A stretch of 46,766 bases of DNA from Magnetococcales bacterium (lineage in GTDB: Bacteria > Pseudomonadota > Magnetococcia > Magnetococcales > DC0425bin3), in the NCBI GenBank assembly GCA_015228935.1, contig JADGCO010000025.1, forward strand, positions 1 to 46,766, read 5' to 3'. Numbering within the stretch: the first letter of the stretch is position 1; the number at the start of each line of letters is the position of its first letter. This document shows positions 38,192-45,749 of this stretch, one piece after another. The notes under the pieces are model-generated. The model was not told the origin of the DNA, made no database searches, and worked only from the letters and a program-made list of their open reading frames with translations. A program made the translations under genes and the position numbers.

Positions 38192-39232
38192 ATGCAAGCC
38201 CAGAAAAACAGTGACAAACAGCTTTTTGTAGGCATTGACCTGGGAACGTCCAGAACGTCCGTCATGTCCCGCCGTGGAGTCAAGACCATGGTGCGCTCGG
38301 TCGTGGGCTATCCCAAAGACATCATCGGGGTCAAGATTCTGAACAGTACGGTCGTGATCGGTCAGGAAGCCCTGGACAATCACCCCTACCTCAGCCTGCA
38401 CTTTCCGCTGGCCGACGGGGTGCTGAAAGAAACCTCGGAAAAAGATGAACAGGCCGCACGCGAACTGCTGCGCCACGTCGTCAACTGCGCCGAACCCCAG
38501 GCCGACGAACGGGTCTTCGGCGTCCTCGGCGTGCCGGCCCGGGCCTCCCTGTTCAACAAGAGCCAGTTGTTGAAAATCACCGAAGAGACCATGGCCATGG
38601 CCATGGTGGTCTCCGAACCGTTCATGGTCGCCTACGGCCTGGACAAGCTCAACAACTCCCTGATCATCGACATCGGGGCCGGCACCACCGACATCTGCGC
38701 CATGAAAGGCACCGTCCCCAGCCACAGCGACCAAGTGACCCTGCTCAAGGGCGGCAATTATGTGGACGAAGTCTTCTCCCACGCGGTGGCCGAATCCTAC
38801 CCCGATGTGCAGATGACCCGCTTCCTGGCCCAGAAAATCAAGGACAAATACGGCTTCGTCGGCGAACCGACCCAGGAAGTCGTCGTCTCCCTGCGCAGCA
38901 ACGGCAAACCCCTGCTGCACGATGTGACCCGCGAGTTGCGCTTCGCCTGCGAAACCATCATTCCGGATATCCTGGAAAGCCTGGAAACCCTGGTGGCCGG
39001 CTTCGACCCGGAAGATCAGGCCGAAGCCCTGAACAACATCATCCTGGCCGGCGGCGGCTGCAACATGATCGGCCTCGATGTCGCCCTGGCCGAAGGGTTG
39101 AAGGATTATGGCAAGGTCCACGTCACCCGGGTGGCCGACCCGGATTTCGCCGGTGCCGCCGGTGCCCTGAAACTGGCCACCGAACTGCCCACCGAATACT
39201 GGAATCAGGTGGGTGACGTGATCGGCGGTTGA
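38192..39232 (+). CDS. mamK: MamK, magnetosome actin-like protein
   Basis: 346 residues of the actin/MreB/MamK fold. The phosphate 1 loop is VGIDLGTSRTSV, phosphate 2 is SLIIDIGAGTTDICAM, and the adenosine motif is NNIILAGGGCNMIGL; the MamK-like GVLGVPARAS is also present. MamK forms cytoplasmic filaments that position and align magnetosomes into chains, and its length is the family norm. ATG 38192 has a strong GAGGAGAGG close upstream. A 133-base gap separates it from the giant protein gene, and mamF follows after 37 bases. The neighbouring giant protein is the obvious candidate connector to the filament (inference). Confidence 0.97.
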   Translation: MQAQKNSDKQLFVGIDLGTSRTSVMSRRGVKTMVRSVVGYPKDIIGVKILNSTVVIGQEALDNHPYLSLHFPLADGVLKETSEKDEQAARELLRHVVNCAEPQADERVFGVLGVPARASLFNKSQLLKITEETMAMAMVVSEPFMVAYGLDKLNNSLIIDIGAGTTDICAMKGTVPSHSDQVTLLKGGNYVDEVFSHAVAESYPDVQMTRFLAQKIKDKYGFVGEPTQEVVVSLRSNGKPLLHDVTRELRFACETIIPDILESLETLVAGFDPEDQAEALNNIILAGGGCNMIGLDVALAEGLKDYGKVHVTRVADPDFAGAAGALKLATELPTEYWNQVGDVIGG

Positions 39233-39269
39233 TGACGCCCCGAGAACAAACCGGACAGAGTCACTGGAA

Positions 39270-39593
39270 ATGTCCATGCAACATGCACCACGGCCTGAAG
39301 GCATTGTTTCGCATATCATGGCAGGCATGAGTTACCTGGGAATCCTGGCCCTGATACCGGTGGTCGTGGGCAGAAGAGATCCATTCGTCATCTTCCATGC
39401 CCGCCAGGGTATCGTGCTGTGGATCCTGGAAGTGCTGGCCGTCTACAGTCTGGCCCTGCCCGTCATCGGCAAGCTGATGTTCCAGTTTGTCAGCGTGCTG
39501 TGCTTTGTCATCTCGGTCTTTGGCCTGTTGATGGTTTTTTTGGGAAAAACGTGGCGGATACCAGGTATTGGAGCGGTTGCTGATCACCTGTAG
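39270..39593 (+). CDS. mamF: MamF/MmsF-type magnetosome membrane protein
   Basis: 107 residues with three hydrophobic segments. The Tic20/DUF4870-like signature is visible as IMAGMSYLGIL...IPVVVGRRDPFVIFHARQGIVLWILEVL. MamF and MmsF are abundant magnetosome membrane proteins that influence crystal size and shape; this one fits either name. ATG 39270 or 39276 can start it. In Magnetospirillum mamF lies in the separate mamGFDC operon and mmsF in mms6, so finding it between mamK and mamL is a lineage feature. Confidence 0.88.
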   Translation: MSMQHAPRPEGIVSHIMAGMSYLGILALIPVVVGRRDPFVIFHARQGIVLWILEVLAVYSLALPVIGKLMFQFVSVLCFVISVFGLLMVFLGKTWRIPGIGAVADHL

Positions 39594-39638
39594 GGAATCA
39601 ATTCCCGGTCCGGTGACGGTCATGAATGGAGGTTTTTT

Positions 39639-39860
39639 GTGTTCAGGATGATCCTGACTCTGCTCGTGACCTTGTTTCTGCTGATCTTTTCATCGCAAAA
39701 CATGCATGAAGTCACAGTGCGGTTTGTGTTTGGGGAACCGGTGGAGATGCCCCTGATCGTGGCCATCGCCGGAGCGTTCATTCTGGGTTTTGCCGTGGCG
39801 GTCTTCACCTTCCTGGTACGCACGGGTACCCGAGGCAAAGGTGATGACGGATCTTTCTAG
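39639..39860 (+). CDS. mamL: MamL, magnetosome membrane invagination protein
   Basis: 73 residues with two hydrophobic helices (MILTLLVTLFLLIFSSQNMHEV and PLIVAIAGAFILGFAVAVFTFLV) and a short basic tail TGTRGKGDDGSF. It has LapA-like (DUF1049) character, as is usual for MamL, and is in the right place before mamM. MamL is required for vesicle formation in Magnetospirillum, and its positively charged tail is thought to help bend the membrane. The start is GTG 39639, preceded by GGAGG (39628-39632) at ideal spacing; ATG 39648 is less likely. The next gene starts nine bases after the stop. Confidence 0.88.
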   Translation: MFRMILTLLVTLFLLIFSSQNMHEVTVRFVFGEPVEMPLIVAIAGAFILGFAVAVFTFLVRTGTRGKGDDGSF

Positions 39861-39869
39861 GAGTCAATC

Positions 39870-40919
39870 ATGCCGACTGAAATGGTGATACTGAAACTTG
39901 AAGGGACCGTACAGGCTTCCCAGGTGGCCGGACTGGCAGGACAGACCTTCACCGTCGGGAAGGTGACCTCGACCGGAACCGGAATCCATAAATGGTTGTT
40001 CCTCAACCCCGTGCCAGGCAGCGACAGCACGGCCGTCGCCCTGAAAATCGAGGGCACCCAGCAAATCGCCAAAATTTCCGCCTTGAGTGGCAAGACGGTC
40101 GTGGTCGGCAAGTCGCCAGTCGTGATCGGTGGCCTGCACAATCTGCTGGTCCTCCATCCAGCCGGAGCCGCCGCCACCCCCGCCGTGGCCGCCACCATGC
40201 CTGCCGCCAAAGTCGCCGCCAATTCCCAGATGGTCATGCTGAAACTCGATGGCACGGCCCAGGCCGGACAAATCCCCATACTCACCGGCAAGACCTTCAC
40301 CGTGGTGGATCCCCCCATCATGGGTGCCCAGGCCCAAAAATGGCTGTTCTTGAAACCAACTGCGGCCTCCGGTCTGGCCGACCAGGGACTGATCGCCCTC
40401 AAGGTACAGCATGGGGGAACCACAACCATGCCGCATCTCGTCGGCAAAACCGTCCTGCTGGGTAAATCGCCCATGATCGCCGGCGGTGCGGGCAAGTGGA
40501 TCATGCTCTCCCCGGTCGCCACGGGAGGAACCGCATCCGGTGTCACCCCCCTGACCGTGGCCCATACCCAACCCGCTCTCGGCCCCGCCCAATCCACCCC
40601 CGTCATGCAAACCGTGGCCGCCACCAAAACCACGACCACCCTGTCACCCGTGGATGTGGCCGCCAATTCGACCGCTGCCACCTCGGCCACTGCCGTCGCC
40701 GCCAAAAGTGCCGGTGCCACGGCCATTGCCGTGGGCAGCACCAGCCTGGGCCTGAGCCTGGCCGCCTGGGGAGCCGCCCTCCTGATCACCGCCGCCGTGG
40801 GCGTGGGGGTCTACAATTACATGTCCAGAAAAAAAGCCCTTGCACAACAGCAGGATCAGGATATGGAAGAGGCCCTTGCAGAAGATGCCACGGCTGAACT
40901 GAGCCTGGAAGGTGCTTGA
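39870..40919 (+). CDS. mamD: MamD/Mms7-like magnetosome protein with four internal repeats
   Basis: 349 residues. The first 216 are four copies of a module of about 43 residues (6-48, 56-98, 121-163 and 174-216) with consensus (V/A)xLKLEGTxQ...ILxGKTxxVGKxP...KWLxLxP. A Thr/Ala-rich linker (220-285) follows. One membrane helix (about 291-316) is in a Gly/Leu/Ala-rich GSTSLGLSLAAWGAALL context like Mms6/MamD/MamG. An RKK stop-transfer sequence leads to an acidic tail QQDQDMEEALAEDATAELSLE. MamD acts on crystal growth and is bound tightly to magnetite; the acidic tail could meet iron, as proposed for Mms6. The gene symbol is by similarity of layout. It lies between mamL and mamM, not in a separate operon. 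Confidence 0.8.
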   Translation: MPTEMVILKLEGTVQASQVAGLAGQTFTVGKVTSTGTGIHKWLFLNPVPGSDSTAVALKIEGTQQIAKISALSGKTVVVGKSPVVIGGLHNLLVLHPAGAAATPAVAATMPAAKVAANSQMVMLKLDGTAQAGQIPILTGKTFTVVDPPIMGAQAQKWLFLKPTAASGLADQGLIALKVQHGGTTTMPHLVGKTVLLGKSPMIAGGAGKWIMLSPVATGGTASGVTPLTVAHTQPALGPAQSTPVMQTVAATKTTTTLSPVDVAANSTAATSATAVAAKSAGATAIAVGSTSLGLSLAAWGAALLITAAVGVGVYNYMSRKKALAQQQDQDMEEALAEDATAELSLEGA

Positions 40920-41002
40920 TTGCGGTATGCAAACAGCAACAGGAACAGGATCGCGAAAAAGACACGGCTGAACTGAGTCCGGAAGGTGCTTGATTGCGGT
41001 AT
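40889..41002 (+). repeat. Tandem duplication spanning the mamD tail and the mamM start
   Basis: The 40 bases at 40889-40928 recur at 40963-41002, 74 bases later, with two differences. Each copy holds the end of mamD (TAEL...EGA and TGA) and the TTG start of mamM. Upstream similarity continues: the second copy would encode QQQEQDREKDTAELSPEGA and a stop, matching the MamD tail. Only the second TTG leads into mamM; the first opens a frame that ends after 18 codons. Confidence 0.9.
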
Positions 41003-41965
41003 TCAAAATGCGTCGTCTGCAATGAAATGGTTGGCTGGGCCGGATTGCTCGTCAATCTGGTCCTGTCGGTCTTGAAGCTGTTCATCGGCGTCTTGTCGGG
41101 TTCCCACGCCCTGGTAGCAGGGTCGCTCTACTCCGGCAAGGACGTGGTGACCTCCGTTTTGATCATCGTCGGCCTGAAGGTTTCCAAAAAACCTCTCGAC
41201 GAAAAGCACCCGTTCGGCCACGGCAAGGTGGAGTTTCTGTTTTCCCTCGCCGTCGGCATGGTGATGATCCTGACAACCGCCTGGCTCCTGTTCAACGTGG
41301 CCACGGTCCTGCTGGAAGGGGATCACCGTCCCCCCCATCTGATCGCCCTGTGGGTGGCTGTCCTGTCAATCCTGGTCAACCTGTTTTTTCTCGGCTACTC
41401 CCGGTGCGTGGCCTTTGAAATCAACAGTCCCATCGTGCGAACTTTGAGCAAACACCACCACTCCGATATCGTCTCCTCCGGGGCCATCGCCTTCGGCATC
41501 ATCGGCTCCCATTATCTGGGGTTGCCCTGGCTGGACAGTCTGGTGGCCGTGGGCGAAGCGGTGGACCTCCTGAAACTGGGCGGCGAGGTATTCTGGGACG
41601 CCTACCAGGGTTTGATGGATATTGCCGGACCGAAAAATGTGGAAGATGACATTCGCCGCCGGGCCAACAGCATCAAGGGGGTCGTCCTGGTCCAGACCCT
41701 GCGCAGCCGGCGCGTGGGCCAGGAACTCTACGTGTCGATGGTGATCGGCGTGGACCCGGAAATGGAAATCGGCCAGGCCAAACAGGTGGCCAAACGGGTG
41801 GAAGAGGAAATCACCGAGTCCATCCCCCATTTGGGCGACATCAATGTCCATTTCAGTTCGCCGCCCGGTTCCGTACCCGAATTCAGGGAAATCAAAAAAG
41901 AGATGGATCATCTGGCCACCCTGGTCAAGACCGGGGTGATCCAGGATCTTCCCGCCGAACCGTGA
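40994..41965 (+). CDS. mamM: MamM, cation diffusion facilitator of the magnetosome
   Basis: 323 residues, with six transmembrane helices and a cytoplasmic C-terminal domain. It is closer to MamM than to MamB: the N-terminus RYSKCVVCNEMVGWAGLLVN, NSPIVRTLSKHHHSD, GIIGSHYLGLPWLD and DAYQGLMD all have direct MamM counterparts. The transport site is visible as Tyr-x3-Asp in LYSGKD and His-x3-Asp in HHHSD. MamM moves iron into the magnetosome and stabilises MamB, which is not in this window. The start is TTG 40994 with GGAAGG just upstream, both inside the duplicated segment. It ends 27 bases before mamO, and mamN, which follows mamM in Magnetospirillum, is absent here. Confidence 0.93.
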   Translation: MRYSKCVVCNEMVGWAGLLVNLVLSVLKLFIGVLSGSHALVAGSLYSGKDVVTSVLIIVGLKVSKKPLDEKHPFGHGKVEFLFSLAVGMVMILTTAWLLFNVATVLLEGDHRPPHLIALWVAVLSILVNLFFLGYSRCVAFEINSPIVRTLSKHHHSDIVSSGAIAFGIIGSHYLGLPWLDSLVAVGEAVDLLKLGGEVFWDAYQGLMDIAGPKNVEDDIRRRANSIKGVVLVQTLRSRRVGQELYVSMVIGVDPEMEIGQAKQVAKRVEEEITESIPHLGDINVHFSSPPGSVPEFREIKKEMDHLATLVKTGVIQDLPAEP

Positions 41966-41992
41966 TCTAAAGGCAGGTGGCCACCCGCAATC

Positions 41993-44236
41993 ATGAGCCG
42001 CGACAAGCAAGACAAACGCACCCCACCCTTCTGCCGCCAGGGATGGAAACTCCCCCTGGTGGTTTTGACGGTCTCCTGCATGGGCACCTTTGCCTGGGCC
42101 TTGCACCTGGTCTGGGAACATCGGAGTGACCTGGGCGGCGTCAATTATATCTATGCCTTGCAGGATCAGATCGGGCTGCCCAAGCCGGCCCTGCCCGCCA
42201 CACCAGGCGGCAAGGGACCCCCGGCAGCCGTCCAGGGTGTGATCCCCCCGCCGGTCGTGGGTCCGGCAGGCACCCCTGCCCCCAACCTGAATCCGGCCCC
42301 AACCACGGGCAACCGGGCTGGACTCTCCCCGGGCATGAATCCTCTCCCGGCCCCGGGCAACCAGGGTGTCGCCGCCCCGGGAGTCCAGGCAGGCGCACGC
42401 ACCATGCCAGGACAACCGGGCACCATCGGTATGACCCAGCCCGTGGCAGCCACCAATCCCCAGGCAGCGATACGCACCGCCCTGGTCAGTATTGCCGGCT
42501 ATCGGGATACAGGTGACAAGGCACCGGGTGAGCTGGTCGGATCGGGGGTCCTGATTGGTGGTGAAGGCTACGTGGCCACGGCTGCCCACCTGATCGAAGG
42601 GTGGAAGCAGTTGCGGGTCCTGGTCGCCACCCCCACCGGACCCAGGGAATATCCCGCCCGCCCCATGAAAATCGTCGCCGAACACAATCTGGCCGTCGTC
42701 AAGCTCTCGTCCACGGAACTGTTTCCCTATCTGCCACCGGTCGATTTCAGCATGGTCCCCCCCGGCACCCGGGTCGTCGCCTGGGGCAACGACCGGGCCG
42801 GCAGCGTGATCGCCCAGAGTGGCCTGGTGGCCGGGACTCCGACCACCGTCACCATCGGCAAACGCACCTATGCCGGTCTGATCCCCACCGACGGCCTGCT
42901 CTACCACTGGGCACAGAGCGGCGGTCCCCTGCTCGACGAGCAGTTTCGCCTGGTCGGCATCGACATGATCTTCAAGGATGGCAACGATAACATTCGCGGC
43001 TTTTTTGTGCCGGCAGCCCTGCTGCGGGCGCATTTTCGCGATGTGCTTTCCTTCCCGACCACCTCGGGCGGCACAACCGGCAACAACGGCAGCGTCACGC
43101 CCGGAGGCAATCCGTCCCTGAACACCTGGAATGGCGGCTCACCCCAGCCAGGCACCGGTTTCCCGCCCCCGGCCATGCAGACCGTGGCCGCTGTCGTTCC
43201 GGCTCCGGCACCGGCTGCCCCTGCCCCTCCCTCCCTTGCCCCACGGCGTCCCGCCGACAAATGGTGGGATCAGGCCAGGAACAACATCCAGCAGGCCTTT
43301 TATCTGCGCATTCCGGAATCCCCCTTTGACATATCATGGATGGCGAGCGGCGATGCCGGGCATGTCCGCGCCAACCAGATTTTCGGCTATCCGGTCTCCA
43401 TCTTTCTGGGCATGCTGCTGCTGGGTTTCATCTCCGGCGTCAGCGGCGGGATGATGACCATGGGGGGCGGCATCATCAAGGTGACGGGCTTGATGGCCAT
43501 TTTCGGCTACGGCATCGTCCTGGTCCGCCCGGTCGCCTACATCACGAACATATTCATGTACGGTGCGGCGGCCCTGCGCTATAAAAAAGCCAATCTGGTG
43601 GATTGGGCCAGTGTGCGCCCCATGATTCCCTGGGCCATGGCGGGCATGGTGGGCGGCTATTATGTCGGTATCCTGCTCGATGTCGCAATCATCCGCATCC
43701 TGCTCGGCCTGTTCGCCCTGAGCGTCGGGGCCAAAATGCTGCGGGAAATCTGGGAACGGCGGCAAAGACGTGACAACACGGATGCAGACTCCGCCACCCG
43801 GCAGCGCATGGATCCAGATCTGGCAGAAAGAGGTACGGGACCGACAGCCTGGAACGCCCACGAAGGCTTCGGTGCGGGCATCCTGGGGTTTCCCATGGGG
43901 GTGGTGAGCGGCATTCTGGGCATTACGGGGGGGGTGGTCGAGGTTCCTTTGCAACGCTATGTGAACAAGGTTACCCTGAGAGTGGCCATTGCCAACAGCG
44001 CCATTCTGGTTTTTTTCGCGTCTCTGGTCGGTTCGGTGGTGGCCATGACCCATGGTGGCTGGACCGGCGCGTTTGAAATGAGTACCCCCCTGGTGATGGC
44101 CATGATCCTCCTCCCCGGTGCCTATCTGGGCGGCATGCTGGGTTCCTGGCTGACCACGGTGGTCCATATGGATATTCTACGCTGGATCTATGCCGTGTTC
44201 ATGTTTGTCATTGCCGGCAGAATGTGGACCGAGTGA
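41993..44236 (+). CDS. mamO: MamO, degenerate protease fused to a TauE/SafE-like transporter domain
   Basis: 747 residues. An N-terminal anchor (about 19-40) precedes a Pro/Gly-rich linker (60-155) and a trypsin-like domain (about 160-355). His199 (TAAHLIE) and Ser309 (WAQSGGPL) keep their places, but the Asp position is Asn232 (EHNLAVV), so serine-protease activity is doubtful. Another Pro-rich linker leads to a C-terminal TauE/SafE-type membrane domain of about eight helices (from [22 protein letters not shown]). In Magnetospirillum, MamO is a pseudoprotease that binds metal, activates MamE and is needed for magnetite nucleation. A different pattern of triad loss is seen here. Its stop overlaps the mamP start region. 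Confidence 0.93.
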   Translation: MSRDKQDKRTPPFCRQGWKLPLVVLTVSCMGTFAWALHLVWEHRSDLGGVNYIYALQDQIGLPKPALPATPGGKGPPAAVQGVIPPPVVGPAGTPAPNLNPAPTTGNRAGLSPGMNPLPAPGNQGVAAPGVQAGARTMPGQPGTIGMTQPVAATNPQAAIRTALVSIAGYRDTGDKAPGELVGSGVLIGGEGYVATAAHLIEGWKQLRVLVATPTGPREYPARPMKIVAEHNLAVVKLSSTELFPYLPPVDFSMVPPGTRVVAWGNDRAGSVIAQSGLVAGTPTTVTIGKRTYAGLIPTDGLLYHWAQSGGPLLDEQFRLVGIDMIFKDGNDNIRGFFVPAALLRAHFRDVLSFPTTSGGTTGNNGSVTPGGNPSLNTWNGGSPQPGTGFPPPAMQTVAAVVPAPAPAAPAPPSLAPRRPADKWWDQARNNIQQAFYLRIPESPFDISWMASGDAGHVRANQIFGYPVSIFLGMLLLGFISGVSGGMMTMGGGIIKVTGLMAIFGYGIVLVRPVAYITNIFMYGAAALRYKKANLVDWASVRPMIPWAMAGMVGGYYVGILLDVAIIRILLGLFALSVGAKMLREIWERRQRRDNTDADSATRQRMDPDLAERGTGPTAWNAHEGFGAGILGFPMGVVSGILGITGGVVEVPLQRYVNKVTLRVAIANSAILVFFASLVGSVVAMTHGGWTGAFEMSTPLVMAMILLPGAYLGGMLGSWLTTVVHMDILRWIYAVFMFVIAGRMWTE

Positions 44237-45033
44237 AACTGACTGGAAACACCATCGTTGCCGTCGGCATGGCCGTGGTCGCCGCCCTCGTCCTGGCCAG
44301 TATTTTCGACCTGCCGGGTGCCGACATGAGCGTGACGCCGCATCCCCCGGGAACCCCCAACGCCGAAGTGATTTTCGGGCCGGGAATGGGTGCAGGCATG
44401 CACGTCGCCCTGACGACCGCGCCGGGATTTGCCTGGCAGGAACGCCGCAATACGGCCCCCATGCCCCTCCAGCCCGATCAGCAAGGCGGCACGGTGGCCC
44501 CGGAGATTCGTCTCTCCGAAGCACACTGGCAGGGACTCGAAGCCCTGCCCCTGAGCGTGGAACTGAAACGCAAACTCAAACTGCCCATGGACCTGGAAGG
44601 GCTGCTGGTCGATGAGGTCAGCCTCATCACGGCAGCCGCCGGTTTGCGGGCCGGAGATGTCCTGGTTCAGTTTCACGGTCAACCGGTACACTCCTTGCGA
44701 GAGTTGCAGGCGGTGACCCGGCGGTATCAATCTCTCAACCAGGCGACACTGACGGTGTATCGAAAGGGTGCGCTGCTCACCTTCAATGTCAAGGCGGAAG
44801 AGAACCTGGGGTTGGCACAGGTCGAAACTGCGCCTATGATTCTGCCGGGTGACATTGCCCCCCACCGGTATCGAGGGGCCTGCACCCAGTGCCATGCCAT
44901 TGGTACCACCGGACACATTGTTCCGGATCCGGACGGCATTGTCCTGCCGCCGGGACCAATCCTGGCTGGTGTACAATCTCCCCATCGGGATCGGGGAGCC
45001 TGTGCGGTTTGCCACCAAATCATCCAACAATAG
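44233..45033 (+). CDS. mamP: MamP, PDZ-containing diheme iron-redox protein
   Basis: 266 residues from GTG 44233, which overlaps the mamO stop as GTGA; a GTG at 44224 is an alternative start. One membrane anchor (about 8-27) is followed by a PDZ domain (about 110-190, [23 protein letters not shown]) and two magnetochrome motifs, [14 protein letters not shown] (Cys217) and [14 protein letters not shown] (Cys257). MamP oxidises Fe(II) in an acidic crucible formed by the PDZ dimer and so sets the Fe(III)/Fe(II) ratio for magnetite. Layout and length match the known protein. It is the only mam gene here with the full heme pair, while MamE has a single motif. Confidence 0.95.
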   Translation: MKLTGNTIVAVGMAVVAALVLASIFDLPGADMSVTPHPPGTPNAEVIFGPGMGAGMHVALTTAPGFAWQERRNTAPMPLQPDQQGGTVAPEIRLSEAHWQGLEALPLSVELKRKLKLPMDLEGLLVDEVSLITAAAGLRAGDVLVQFHGQPVHSLRELQAVTRRYQSLNQATLTVYRKGALLTFNVKAEENLGLAQVETAPMILPGDIAPHRYRGACTQCHAIGTTGHIVPDPDGIVLPPGPILAGVQSPHRDRGACAVCHQIIQQ

Positions 45034-45044
45034 GCGGGATTGTC

Positions 45045-45707
45045 ATGGGTAGTGGACATACACAGGGGTCGTTCTGGGACGAAATGGGCTTTTTCCTGGA
45101 TGCCACGCTTCGCTCCCTGCAACGACTCAACAAGGCGGCCATCAACTGGTACGAAGAGGCCTTTGCCATCCAGGATGCGCATCGCGCCCGGTATTTCCGC
45201 GAAAAAGGCATCAAATATGCCCGCCAGGGACGGTATGCCCAGGCGGCAAAAATTCTGGCCGATATCCGGGAATTTCTGCCGGAAGATCGCGATCTGCTCT
45301 TTCACCTGGCCTTCTGCCATCTGAAACTGGAACATCTGGCCGAAGGCATGGATCTCCTGGAAAAACTCTATGTAGAAGATACCCGGGACAGCAAGGTGTG
45401 TTCCATCCTGGGCATGGCCTACATTCAAGCCAGGGAGTATGCCCGGGCCGTGACCGTTCTCACGGATGCCGTGGCCCTGAATCCAGACAATTTCAATCTC
45501 AACTATCGCCTGGGCGTGGCCCTGGACAATCTGGAACGCTACCCCGATGCCGTGGAAGCCTTCCAGCTTGCCCTGAAAATCCGCCCCAATGAACCCCGGG
45601 TCTACCGGGCCATGGGGTTTGCCCTGGAACAGATGGGGGCGCGGGAACAGGCTGTACAGTTGTTCAAACGGGCGACACAATTGGAAGAGGGTGGGCAGGC
45701 GGTCTGA
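45045..45707 (+). CDS. mamA: MamA, TPR scaffold protein of the magnetosome surface
   Basis: 220 residues, soluble and almost entirely tetratricopeptide repeats. Five units can be followed, for example REKGIKYARQGRYAQAAKIL, AFCHLKLEHLAEGMDLLEKL, GMAYIQAREYARAVTVLTDA, GVALDNLERYPDAVEAFQLA and GFALEQMGAREQAVQLFKRA. MamA self-assembles into a coat on the cytosolic face of the magnetosome and can be needed for vesicle activation. ATG 45045 gives the normal length (about 217 in Magnetospirillum); the frame is open further upstream but overlaps mamP. It starts 11 bases after the mamP stop. Confidence 0.95.
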   Translation: MGSGHTQGSFWDEMGFFLDATLRSLQRLNKAAINWYEEAFAIQDAHRARYFREKGIKYARQGRYAQAAKILADIREFLPEDRDLLFHLAFCHLKLEHLAEGMDLLEKLYVEDTRDSKVCSILGMAYIQAREYARAVTVLTDAVALNPDNFNLNYRLGVALDNLERYPDAVEAFQLALKIRPNEPRVYRAMGFALEQMGAREQAVQLFKRATQLEEGGQAV

Positions 45708-45749
45708 TACGCGCACCACACCGCGATTTTCTGACCGACAAGGTGGACG

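Noticed and set aside
38030-39328. A 432-codon - strand open frame opposite mamK
   Set aside because: It is antisense to mamK along its whole length; there is no independent motif.
40920-40976. A short gene starting at the first duplicated TTG
   Set aside because: It ends after 18 codons and reflects the duplicated junction, not a separate product.
40994-41965. Assignment of the cation diffusion facilitator as MamB
   Set aside because: The N-terminus, the HHHSD motif region and the DAYQGLMD stretch match MamM better; MamB has a different residue pattern at these places.
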